A stretch of 33,524 bases of DNA. It comes from Myxococcales bacterium. Lineage in GTDB: Bacteria > Myxococcota_A > Bradymonadia > UBA4248. Positions 7,895-16,400 of the stretch are shown one piece after another. A program made the position numbers and the translations under genes. Each line of letters begins with the position of its first letter. Position 1 is the stretch's first letter. The notes beneath the pieces were generated by a model, which saw nothing but the letters and a program-made list of their open reading frames with translations, did not search any database and was not told where the DNA came from. The stretch is taken from NCBI GenBank assembly GCA_004554395.1, contig SFMP01000069.1:1-33524 (forward strand). Direction: 5' to 3'.

Positions 7895-9148
7895 ATGACA
7901 CGTTTTTCAAAAATACTTGCTCTATGCACGTTCTACGCACTCGCGCTCCCTTCGCTCGCTTTTGCCGAGCCCGCCACTCCCAATCCGCCCGCCACTCCCA
8001 ATCCATGGAGCATCGACGACGCCAACGGTCCAGCCCCCCAACAACCACCACCCAGCGATCGCAAAGACTGGACCGCCGACGACCTCGCCCATAATCCGCC
8101 ACTCCACAACGACGCCCCACCCGCCAAAAGCAAATTGGCCAAAAATCCATGGCGAATCGATACGGCGATCCGCAATTCAAATGATGCCAAGCCATCGCCC
8201 AATCCAAGCGATTCAGGCAATCTTCAAAACTCCGACAATTCAAGCGATTCAGGCAATCTTCAAAACCCGGGCAATCTTTATCATTCGGGCTTTTCTAACA
8301 ACTCTGCAGTCGACGCCGACAAGCTCCCCTCTTTCGAAAAGTCAGAAAAAGCCGATAAAACCGACTGCGACGAGACTTTTACCTACGCAAACGCGCTCAT
8401 GCGCGCCGAAAATGCCTACGTCAGGCGCCGATACACGACGGTTCTCGAAATCCTCAAGCCCATCTACGAAAACATCCAATGCATCGACGACTCCGTCACC
8501 GTCCTCGAAATCGACCTCCTCATGGGCGTCGCCAACAACGAACTCGGTCGCCAAGCACGCGCCGATTCCTTTTTTCTCAACGTTTTGCGCACCGACCCCG
8601 ACCACGTCGTCGGATCCATTATCACCATCCCCGAATCCAGCGCCAAACGCATCGAACAACTACGCGCCGATAACGCCGAAGAACTCAACGCCCTACGCGC
8701 ACAATCCTCCCCCAACACCATCATCGAATCGCTCTACATCCTCGTCGAAAAAGAGCACCACCCCTATTGGATCAATTTCCTCCCCTTCGGCGCCGGGCAA
8801 TTCCAAATGCACCAAACCGCTTGGGGCGCCGTCTACGCCAGCACACAAATCGCCGGCATCGCGCTCTCCATCCTCGGCGGCAGCATGGTCGAATACTACC
8901 GCGGCGACGCATTCACCTACACACCACAAGACCGCGCTCGCGCTAAAAACTGGCAAAACGCACAAATCGTCGGCATCGCACTCCTCGGCGCTAGCTACAT
9001 CGCAGGCGTCATCCACGCGCTCTTCATACACGAAGATTCCACACTCATCATTCACTCCCCCTCCCAAACGCGCCCCGACATCGCACACCGCGCCGCCCCT
9101 TTCATCCTCCCCGACGGCGGCGGCCTAACCTACGGCGCCATCTTCTAA
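7895..9148 (+). CDS. Secreted or membrane protein with Pro/Asn-rich linker and C-terminal hydrophobic segments
   Basis: A 417-residue exported protein of unknown function. The signal peptide ends near AFA-EPA (residue 24). Residues 25-145 are a low-complexity linker rich in Pro, Asn, Ser and Asp, with SDSGNLQN present twice and NPW twice. Residues 150-250 look helical (tandem TPR-like YVRRRYTTVLEILKPIYENI). The C-terminal third has FLPFGAGQFQ followed by hydrophobic stretches near 300-325 and 350-373, similar in plan to deltaproteobacterial proteins in which a TPR-like region precedes a DUF5683-like membrane domain; that family link is from memory and uncertain. It ends GLTYGAIF. No convincing ribosome site: GGGGAG is 18 or more bases away. 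It ends 2 bases before the convergent TSCPD gene. Confidence 0.75.
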   Translation: MTRFSKILALCTFYALALPSLAFAEPATPNPPATPNPWSIDDANGPAPQQPPPSDRKDWTADDLAHNPPLHNDAPPAKSKLAKNPWRIDTAIRNSNDAKPSPNPSDSGNLQNSDNSSDSGNLQNPGNLYHSGFSNNSAVDADKLPSFEKSEKADKTDCDETFTYANALMRAENAYVRRRYTTVLEILKPIYENIQCIDDSVTVLEIDLLMGVANNELGRQARADSFFLNVLRTDPDHVVGSIITIPESSAKRIEQLRADNAEELNALRAQSSPNTIIESLYILVEKEHHPYWINFLPFGAGQFQMHQTAWGAVYASTQIAGIALSILGGSMVEYYRGDAFTYTPQDRARAKNWQNAQIVGIALLGASYIAGVIHALFIHEDSTLIIHSPSQTRPDIAHRAAPFILPDGGGLTYGAIF

Positions 9149-9150
9149 CG

Positions 9151-9393
9151 CTACAACGCCTGCTTCAACGCCTGCGCCAACTGGTCCGGGCACGACGTCG
9201 GCTTCTGCCGGCAACAAATTCCCTCCAATCGCGACACCGCCTCGCTCACCGCCATCCCACGCAACAACGCCTCTATCCCCTGCAAATTCCCGTGGCAACC
9301 TCCCACGAAGTCGATCCGCCTTATCACGCCATCCTCGACCTCTATCGTGAAATGCTTCGAACACACACCTACCGGATCATACTCGATTACCAT
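9151..9393 (-). CDS. TSCPD-domain protein (TIGR03905-like)
   Basis: An 80-residue protein matching the small TIGR03905/TSCPD family, whose function is not established. The name motif TSCPDQLA is at 67-74, and GVCS (Cys11), GGCHGNLQGI (Cys33) and GICC (Cys60/61) match the family's conserved cysteines, which suggests metal or cluster binding. Length equals that of the usual family members. The start at 9393 was preferred over an ATG 13 codons upstream because GGAGG lies 7 bases before it and the family begins there. The gene's 3' end is 2 bases from the convergent gene, so the two transcripts overlap unless termination is inside a coding region. Confidence 0.9.
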   Translation of the reverse strand: MVIEYDPVGVCSKHFTIEVEDGVIRRIDFVGGCHGNLQGIEALLRGMAVSEAVSRLEGICCRQKPTSCPDQLAQALKQAL

Positions 9394-9438
9394 TCGCCTA
9401 CCTCCAATTCTCCTAACGCTGGCTTTTGTCAATTCGTC

Positions 9439-9587
9439 GCCCTATCTCGCCCTACGGGCTCAATACGGGCTCCCTTGCTACGCTATTGCCTTGCAGGCAA
9501 TACGCTACGCTATCGCCCTATTTCGCTACGCTCAATACGGGCTCCCTTGCTACGGCTATGTGCTCACATGCGTTGCGCGCATACGCC
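9439..9587 (+). repeat. Dispersed hairpin element cluster 1
   Basis: Four related hairpins in a row. One (9482-9505) has a perfect stem TATTGCC/GGCAATA with loop TTGCA. Two (9439-9470 and 9515-9542) have GCCCTAT...AATACGGGC ends; a 24-base stretch after their left half is repeated exactly at 9459-9482 and 9531-9554. The fourth (9555-9587) has TATG...CATA ends. All carry GCTAT or CCTAT on the left and ATACG on the right. The same elements recur at 13142-13266, 21255-21463 and 33501-33524. Confidence 0.75.
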
Positions 9588-9681
9588 TCCGCCTCTTCGC
9601 GCCATGCCATACCCAAAACACACCGCTACCGCACCTTAATTCCGTTTGAATTTCTGCACGGTATCCGATAACGTGCATGAA

Positions 9682-9718
9682 TGTGCATTGACATATTTGC
9701 GTTTCTCGTGAATGCACA
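9682..9718. promoter_or_regulatory. Inverted repeat overlapping a TTGACA box
   Basis: TGTGCATT at 9682-9689 and AATGCACA at 9711-9718 form a perfect 8-bp inverted repeat, with an extra GTGCAT at 9673-9678. TTGACA (9688-9693) overlaps the left arm, but no good -10 follows at 17 bases. It could be an operator of the glycine-rich gene whose remnant follows. Apart from this and the hairpin cluster, I see nothing in 9588-9835. Confidence 0.3.
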
Positions 9719-9835
9719 AAAAACACAAGTGAGTTTTACACTTTCTATCATCGGAATGATGACGTTTGACGCCAAACCTTGACCAATAGTTGGCTATCCC
9801 GTTTGACAAAAACGCCTATGTCGAAGGATTTATGA

Positions 9836-10258
9836 AGGAAAGCAGGGGAGTCCACCACGGGTTACAACGGCACACAAACAGATGGATACGAATTCGGAAA
9901 AGGTCAGTCTGCATATAATTATGTTGACATCGGCGGCGGCGGCGGCTGGTTCGGCGGAAAAGCCTATGTTGTAAAAGACACAAACGCCAACATGGGCGGC
10001 GGCGGCGGTTCAGGCTTCGTCTACACCAAAGACTCGACGGCGACGATCGAGGCGATCAATGCTAAGAATAAAGATGACAAGACAAAACAATACTCTGTCG
10101 ACGCCAAATACCAACTCACCGACACAAAGACGATTGCCGGCGACAAAACGATCAATATCCCCGTACACGGCAACTACCTCGGTAGCACTGACGCTAAGGA
10201 CTTGATGGCCGGTAACAAAGGCGACGGGTTCGCCCGTATCACTCGCCTGACGAAATAA
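9836..10258 (+). pseudogene. 3' remnant of a glycine-rich surface protein
   Basis: An open frame of about 140 codons begins just after an in-frame TGA at 9833-9835 and has no credible start codon before the Met at 9992. The translation (AGESTTGYNGT, FGKGQSAYNY, DIGGGGGWFGG, MGGGGGSGFVYT, ending GDGFARITRLTK) has the make-up of the C-terminal part of glycine-rich (PF12810-like) exported proteins of gut and soil bacteria. The usual N-terminal signal and beta-domain are missing. The remaining part is still open and keeps a transcription terminator, so the loss is probably recent. A short internal-start protein from 9992 (88 residues) is possible but has no ribosome site that I can defend. Confidence 0.65.
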
Positions 10259-10290
10259 TCGCCATGCTTAGGTAATTCATCGATACCGCG

Positions 10291-10325
10291 AAAAGGCGGC
10301 TTGCTCGAAGGCAAGTCGCCTTTTT
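10291..10325 (+). terminator. Rho-independent terminator after the glycine-rich remnant
   Basis: AAAAGGCG-G-CTTGC, a 6-base loop TCGAAG, then GCAAG-T-CGCC and five T. The stem has one mismatch. It lies 33 bases after the remnant's stop and 95 bases before the recA promoter. Confidence 0.85.
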
Positions 10326-10420
10326 GTCGTTTGGCGATTTCGAGCTTGCACACACCATGCATAAATCATAAAATATCGACCTGTTTTGCGATCGACGACA
10401 TTCTCGCAACGTTTTACCAT

Positions 10421-10449
10421 TTGACAATAAAACAATGTTCAGTTAATAA
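10421..10449 (+). promoter_or_regulatory. recA promoter, sigma70-like
   Basis: TTGACA at 10421-10426, a 17-base spacer and TAATAA at 10444-10449, 73 bases before recA. The spacer contains GTTCAG, which matches a half-site I recall from the LexA box of Myxococcus; the other half is poor, so SOS control is only a suggestion. Confidence 0.75.
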
Positions 10450-10522
10450 ACAAATTCGCATTGGGCGCATTTTGCACCCGAGTGCGCACCAAATCGAGGT
10501 TTGATTTAGGAGGAAGACACCT

Positions 10523-11641
10523 ATGGCAAAGGCAAAAGCAAAAGATACGAGCAAAGAAATCAAAGAAAACGTGCTCAAAAACTCCGCCATCGAAGAGGCG
10601 ATTAACAACATCGAAAAGACCTATGGTCGCGGCACGATCATGCGCCTTGGCGGTTCCGAACAAGTCTCGATCCCCACGATCTCGAGCGGTTCGATTGCAC
10701 TCGATTTGGCACTAGGCGTCGGCGGTTTGCCACGCGGCCGCGTCATCGAGATCTATGGCCCCGAAGCGAGTGGTAAGACGACCGTCGCGCTCCACGCCAT
10801 CGCCGAATGTCAGCGTTCTGGCGGCGTCGCCGCCTTTATCGATGCCGAACACGCCCTCGACGTGCGCTATGCGCGACGTCTCGGCGTCGATATCGATAAC
10901 TTGCTCGTCTCGCAACCCGATTACGGCGAGCAAGCCCTCGAAATCGCCGATATCCTCGTCAAATCCAACGGCATCGACATCGTCGTCATCGACTCGGTCG
11001 CGGCCCTCGTTCCCAAAGCCGAACTCGATGGCGAAATGGGCGATGCCCACGTCGGTCTACAAGCCCGACTCATGAGCCAAGCATTGCGAAAACTCACCGC
11101 CTCGGCGTCGAAAGGCAAAACCGCCCTCGTCTTCATCAACCAGCTCCGCACAAAAGTCGGCGTCATGTACGGAAACCCCGAAACGACTTCGGGCGGTAAC
11201 GCACTCAAATTCTATTCCACCGTCCGACTCGAAGTCCGAAAATCATCGCTCATCAAAGTCGGCACCGACGTCGTCGGACAAAAATCGAAGATCAAAATCG
11301 TCAAAAACAAAGTCGCTCCTCCGTTCCGCGAAGTCGAAGTCGACATCATCTATGGCCAAGGCATTAGCCGCGAAGGCGGACTCCTCGATCTCGGCGAGTT
11401 GTTCAACGTCGTCGAACGATCGGCTTCGTGGTATTCGTTCGAAGGCGAGCGCATCGGAAACGGCCGCGAAAACACCAAAGAATTCCTCAAACAGAATCCT
11501 CAAATCGCCAACGCCATCGAACAGCGCATCCGCGAAGCGCAAAATCAATCGACTCTCGACGATTTCATGGCGTGCGATCCCGTCGATTCCGACGATGGCG
11601 AAGACGAAGGCGACAACATAGCCCCCATGCCCGAGGCTTAA
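10523..11641 (+). CDS. recA: Recombinase RecA
   Basis: RecA forms the ATP-dependent filament on single-stranded DNA for homologous pairing and LexA cleavage. The 372-residue product has Walker A GPEASGKT (79-86), the conserved LVFINQLRTKVGVMYG and TTSGGNALKFY loops that contact DNA, and an acidic tail (DSDDGEDEGD), all typical. A strong AGGAGG lies 9 bases before the ATG. A near-consensus promoter lies upstream. No recX follows; holA comes next after 171 bases on the same strand. Slightly longer than E. coli RecA (353), as in many deltaproteobacteria. Confidence 0.98.
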   Translation: MAKAKAKDTSKEIKENVLKNSAIEEAINNIEKTYGRGTIMRLGGSEQVSIPTISSGSIALDLALGVGGLPRGRVIEIYGPEASGKTTVALHAIAECQRSGGVAAFIDAEHALDVRYARRLGVDIDNLLVSQPDYGEQALEIADILVKSNGIDIVVIDSVAALVPKAELDGEMGDAHVGLQARLMSQALRKLTASASKGKTALVFINQLRTKVGVMYGNPETTSGGNALKFYSTVRLEVRKSSLIKVGTDVVGQKSKIKIVKNKVAPPFREVEVDIIYGQGISREGGLLDLGELFNVVERSASWYSFEGERIGNGRENTKEFLKQNPQIANAIEQRIREAQNQSTLDDFMACDPVDSDDGEDEGDNIAPMPEA

Positions 11642-11812
11642 TCTTCCCAATCCATCCGCTCTTCTACACATCGCTTTTTTCGATACCAAAGCCGGTGGAC
11701 GATCTCATACTTGCCGCCATGCGCAACACGACGCTCCCTGCGCAAAGTATCGAAAAGAGCCAATGGCGAGACGTGCTGGGGTCTCTGGCATGTCTGCCTA
11801 CCCAATAGCTCA

Positions 11813-12928
11813 ATGGCTAAATCAAACGACAAAGAAAGAAAATCCGACGATTTCAAATCCGTACGCAATGCCATACGCAATAACCCCCTCGAAAAAGTCT
11901 ACATCATCTATGGCGAAGAGGCGTATTTGCGCGATAAAGTCATCGACGAAATCGCCAATAAGCAATTTAAGGGGGGCGATATCGACCCCATGAGCTGGGA
12001 GGTCTATCGATCTAACGAAGTCGGTGCGCAAAAAGTCGTCGATGCAACCCGCACGATCTCCCTATTCGGTGGCACAAAAGTCGTCATCTATCACGACATC
12101 GACAAACTCCCCGTCGCCGATATCGCCATTCTAGCGAATTATGCCGCCAATCCGGTCCGAGCCCACCTCATTCTGACGGCGACAAAACTCGATTCGCCAG
12201 CGCGTGGCGCATCGGCAAAATCAAAATCGGCAAAGGGCGCGCCTTCCAAAACCGCCCTCTGGCAACAACTCGCCAATAGCGCTCGCACCTACTATTTCGC
12301 ACCGCTCATCGAAAAGGACTACAAGCCTGAAATCAGTGACTTCATTAAGTTCACGGCGAGCGAAAAGAAGCTCCGCATCAATTCACAAGCCGTCGAAGTT
12401 CTCAGAGATCTCATCGGTCCAAATCTGGCACTCATCGAGCGTGCCGTCGAAAAACTATACATTGCCTACGGTTCCGATCGCGTCATCACGCCCGATATGG
12501 TCGAAGAGCAAGTCATCGACACCCGCCAACGCAGCGTCTTTGAGCTCACAAAAGCGATTTCGGAACGAGATATCGTCAAGGCAATGGCGGCATTGCACAT
12601 CCTACTCGCCCAAGACCAAGAACCCGTCGCCATCAACGGCATGTTGGCCATGCACGCCCGGCGCCTCATCGCCGTCAAACGCGCCAAAGTAGCTGGCGTC
12701 AGAGACTCAGACATTGGCGATGCCACGGGCATCAAATACGGGGTGAAAGAATACACAGCCGCCGCTGACAATTATTCCCTCACCGAGCTCTACCAATTCC
12801 ACGCCGACATCTTCGACGCCGATCGTTCGCTCAAATCAAAGCCCATGCCCGCAGAACTCGTCTTCTCGCGCTTATTGTTCAATTTGATGCAGAAAAAAAC
12901 CAATGAACACCGTAGGGTATCCCAATGA
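11813..12928 (+). CDS. holA: DNA polymerase III delta subunit
   Basis: HolA is the clamp-loader subunit that opens the beta sliding clamp. The 371-residue product has the family layout: an N-terminal AAA+-like domain beginning NPLEKVYIIYGEEAYLRDKVIDEI, the KVVIYHDIDKL strand, a helical middle with LIGPNLALIERAVEKL, then FELTKAISERD and the C-terminal collar with LAMHARRLIAVKRAK and FSRLLFNLM. The ATG at 11813 is the first that gives a family-like N-terminus; the frame is open 34 codons further up but that part is unlike HolA. The last eight residues (NEHRRVSQ) and the TGA stop lie inside the intergenic CCCCGTAGGG repeat, so the original end was probably just after KKT. No strong ribosome site. 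Confidence 0.93.
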   Translation: MAKSNDKERKSDDFKSVRNAIRNNPLEKVYIIYGEEAYLRDKVIDEIANKQFKGGDIDPMSWEVYRSNEVGAQKVVDATRTISLFGGTKVVIYHDIDKLPVADIAILANYAANPVRAHLILTATKLDSPARGASAKSKSAKGAPSKTALWQQLANSARTYYFAPLIEKDYKPEISDFIKFTASEKKLRINSQAVEVLRDLIGPNLALIERAVEKLYIAYGSDRVITPDMVEEQVIDTRQRSVFELTKAISERDIVKAMAALHILLAQDQEPVAINGMLAMHARRLIAVKRAKVAGVRDSDIGDATGIKYGVKEYTAAADNYSLTELYQFHADIFDADRSLKSKPMPAELVFSRLLFNLMQKKTNEHRRVSQ

Positions 12929-13100
12929 ACCCCGTAGGGGTTTCCATTGCTCGCGTTCTAAAACAAACGTCCCATCCATATGAACCCCGTAGGGATTCTG
13001 GCGAGTAGCCCCCGGTTGACGCCACAGGCGGCTACCGGGGGATCAAATGCGTCTACATACATCTATAGTCCCGTAGGGTTTCCCAATGAACCCGTAGGCA
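12902..13100 (+). repeat. Five copies of an AATGAACCCCGTAGGG repeat
   Basis: Copies begin at about 12902, 12923, 12979, 13070 and 13086. Each has (A/T)ATGAA followed by CCCGTAGGG or a slight variant and then TTTCC or similar; the fourth lacks the left part. CCCC-GTA-GGGG is a small palindrome. The first two copies are head to tail and form the 3' end of holA. No gene was seen here; the rest of 12929-13444 holds the palindrome, hairpins and promoter listed separately. Confidence 0.75.
13005..13041. repeat. GC-rich inverted repeat with two alternative pairings
   Basis: CCCCCGGT (13009-13016) pairs with ACCGGGGG (13034-13041). GTAGCC (13005-13010) pairs with GGCTAC (13030-13035). The two stems share bases, so only one can form at a time. 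It interrupts the CCCCGTAGGG repeats. It could be a terminator for holA without a T tract, or another repeat type. Confidence 0.45.
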
Positions 13101-13141
13101 GATACTGGCTGAAATCAGAATGCACACAAAAAATGAGCCGT

Positions 13142-13266
13142 GCGTATGCGCGCAAGGGCGCCAGCCCGAGCACATAGCACGGCAGCGGAGGCGTATGCGC
13201 GCAAGGGCGCCAGCCCGAGCACATAGCCGGAGCCAAAGCCCGTATTGAGCGACAGCGAAATAGGGC
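13142..13266 (-). repeat. Dispersed hairpin element cluster 2 (inverted orientation)
   Basis: Two exact 37-base copies, at 13142-13178 and 13191-13227, begin GCGTATGCGCGC and end CACATAGC. A third element at 13238-13266 is the reverse complement form of the GCCCTATTTCGC...CTCAATACGGGC hairpin found at 9515-9542. Orientation is opposite to clusters 1 and 3. Confidence 0.75.
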
Positions 13267-13275
13267 GCCCCCCCC

Positions 13276-13373
13276 AAAAAACCGAAAAATCGCAATGCTT
13301 GTCTATTTCGTGCGATAGGCCGCGCCCTCAAAAAAAACCGACAAATCGCAATGCTTGTCTATTTCGTGCGATT
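13276..13373 (+). repeat. 40-bp tandem duplication upstream of the giant TPR gene
   Basis: A stretch of about 41 bases (an A tract, CCGA, AATCGCA, then TTGTCTATTTCG and TGCGAT) occurs at 13276-13316 and about 13332-13372, a 56-base shift, with only one or two differences. Within each copy ATCGCA and TGCGAT form an inverted repeat with a 16-base gap. Only the second copy is followed by a -10 box. Confidence 0.75.
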
Positions 13374-13383
13374 GTCGTATAAC
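13355..13383 (+). promoter_or_regulatory. Probable promoter of the giant TPR gene
   Basis: TTGTCT (13355-13360), a 17-base spacer and TATAAC (13378-13383), 61 bases before the ATG at 13445. The -35 box lies inside the second copy of the duplicated unit and between the arms of its inverted repeat, so a repressor bound there could block transcription. Confidence 0.6.
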
Positions 13384-13444
13384 TTTGGGTTTGTCTGAAG
13401 CACGATGACAATTGGGTCACACACTTAGCACGAGGAGAGAACAC

Positions 13445-16400
13445 ATGACGGACGAACGAGATCCACGATTGACGGAAAATGGCTTAGATAACGAAGAAGA
13501 TGCGCTTCGAGAGCTTCGCAATGAACGCGTGTCGGCTCGTGCGCCATCGGGGCGGTATCCGACGGCTGGGCGCATGCCCAATGCGGGTGGGCGTTTCACG
13601 CAAACGGGGATGCCTGCCGTTCCGCGCGTCGGTGCACATGCAGCGCCGCCTGTACCTCATGCGCCGGCTTCGTCGCCCAGTATGCCGCCTGTTCCGGGGG
13701 GGCGCGGGCGCGTGGGGCGACCGGGAATCGTTGGCCCGAGAGCGGCTCGACCGGTTATTCATGCGCAAGAACACGGGCAAGATGCGGCCGTTGCACACGA
13801 TAGCCAAGCCGTCGCCTATGGTCAAGAAGCCCCCGAGGTCGAACTCATGCAAGCGCACGACGACCGTGCGCACGATTTGATCGGAGATGTTCCCGTCGAC
13901 GATGCCATGGCGGCTCTCGACGACGTCTTCGGCATGGGGCCGACTCAACCACAAGCGCCTTCGACCGAGTTTGCCGCCGTCGCCGCCCCCGATGTGCCCG
14001 ATATGCAGAGCGCACAAGCTCAAGATAGTGCGCAAAGCGAGCCAAATGTTGCACACGATGCGCCGAGTTGTGAAATTGGCGTGGCAACGACCGACCTCAG
14101 CGACGACGTCGAAGCCAATATTTCGGCGAATTTTGCGCAATCAATCGACAATAATGCCGAAGAAAATGCTGCAAGTGGCGTTTCTAATGTAGCCGATTCG
14201 GCTTCTAACGATCCAAGTGCCGCTTCAGGCGTTTCGAGCGTCTCGGGCGTCTCGAGCAGTGTATCGAATGTTACGAGTTCTGTTTCGAGTGTTTCGGGCG
14301 TCTCGAGCAGTGTATCAAACGTTCCGAGTTCTGTGTCTAACGTAGCGAGTGCCGTATCCGACGTTGCGCCGTCGAGCGACGTCGCCCAAGTCGCTTCACA
14401 AGAGGGCGACATTGCCCCTGCGACCGAAGATCACGACGACTCCATGCTCTTGATGACCGAAGTCCCCGTCCAAGCCGAAGCTGTCGTGCCGCCCCAGGCC
14501 GACGACGATATCGACGATTTCGACGACAATGCCTCTGCCGATTCCGATATTGCCGATCACGACGACTCGCAACTGCCCGTCGACAATGCGCCGGCTTTCG
14601 AAATCAAACCGATTCCTCCAGAATTGCGACAAGAACAGAGTTTGCGCGACAATGCCGCCTATCGCAAAGAATCGCGCAGCCTCATGCGTGCACAGAATTG
14701 GAACGACCTCGTCCAATTGATGGAAAACGTGCTCAAATACGCAGAATGGGCCGATTTGCCCGAAGTCCGCAGTAGCATCCTCAAAGAATTGGCGGGCATC
14801 TACCTCGATAAACTCAACGACGATGACAAGGCAAAGGCGACATATCAGCAATTGTTGCGCGAATCCCCCTCGAACGAATCGGCTCTCTCCTATATGGAGA
14901 ACGAATACAGAAAAGCCGACGATTACAAAGCCATCCACGACATGTATCGCCGCGTCGTCGACGTCACTTGGGATAGCGACGAACGCATTTGCTACACGCG
15001 CAAAGCGTCCGAAATCGCAGAAACAGAGCTCAAAAAGCCCACGCTAGCCATCGCCGATTGGGAACATTTGTGGGAAATCGGCGAGCATGACGACGAAGTC
15101 CAAAGCGCCCTCATGTCGGCTTATCGTTCGCACGAGGCATGGGAAAAACTCGCCAATTTCATCAAAGAACGATGCGTCGATTGGAAGACGACGCAAGAGC
15201 TCGGCTTGCGCGAAGTCGTCGAAATCTACATCTCGGGCATGGGCAACGCACAACGCGCCTCCGAAACGCTCTCACAACTCCTCGCCAAACGCCCCAACGA
15301 CCCGCTATTGCTCCTCCAAGATGTCAACGTTTGCCGAATCAGTGGCGACATCGACAAATTGGCGCAAATTAGCCGCGTCAAATGCGACGATCCGCGCGTC
15401 GAAACCGACCTGCACCGCGCCGCCGCCGATGTCTTGTGGGATAAAGGCGAGCGCGAATTGGCGATCCAAGCCTACGACACCATCCTCGAAGATTTGCCCA
15501 ACGATCGCGATGCCCTTCACGTCAAAGAAGTCTACTTCAACGAAGGCGGGCACTACGAACAATTGTGCCAATTCTACGAAGAACGCGCCGCAAACGCACT
15601 CGAACAAAACAAACCCGAAGAAGCCGCGGCGCTCTATGCAAAAGCCGCCGACGTCGCCGAAAAACAACTCTTCGACGATGAGCACGCCATTTCGATTCTC
15701 AAGCGAATCATCGAACTCGATGCAAATGATTCGGCAACTTATCGAAGAATCATCGCTCTCTACGAACACTTGGGCGACGATCAAGGGCAAGCCAATGCGA
15801 TGGAAGACTTGCTCGCCATCACGAGTCGGCCCTCGGTACGAACCGAAATCTTGTCGAAACTCGGGCGATTCTACCTCGATAAATTGTCGAACTTCGAAAA
15901 AGCCGAAAGTTGCTGGAAGAAAGTCCAAGCCATCGACCCGCGAAACGCCGAAGTCAGCGAGGAATTGAGCCGCGTCTATGCAAAACAAGGCGATTTTGAA
16001 TCGCTCGACAAGAGCCTCACGCAACAAATCCGAATCGCCGACGACGATTCGATCGAGCGATTGGCAGAGTCGAAAGCCCAATATTTGCTCGAAAATAGCC
16101 CCTCGTCGGCGCATACCGCCGCGAGCTGGGAAATCGTCCTCGATTGCGACCCCGACAACGCCAATGCGTGCGAACATTTGGGCGAGGTGCTCGAAAAACT
16201 TTCGCGAAACGAAGAAATGATCGGCGTTTGGGAGCAAGAACTCGCCACGCTACACGCCACCGACGAACGCGTTTCGCTCGGCATGCGCATTGCCGATGCG
16301 TGCGTCGAAAACGCACCGCATGCCCAAGCCGTTGCCGCTTATTTGCGCGTCTTGTGCTGGAATCCGCTCCAAGAAAGCGCCCTCATCGCGCTCGAATCGA

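Noticed and set aside
9439..9587. CRISPR array
   Set aside because: Repeats are irregular in spacing, vary inside, and have no unique spacers; no cas genes are near.
10174..10427. Short minus-strand frames upstream of recA
   Set aside because: They overlap the terminator and recA promoter and have no ribosome sites or similarity.
11650..11700. Possible Rpn fragment before holA (CTTCTACACATCG)
   Set aside because: Only about a dozen bases resemble the Rpn segment at 27110; the rest does not align, so chance is likely.
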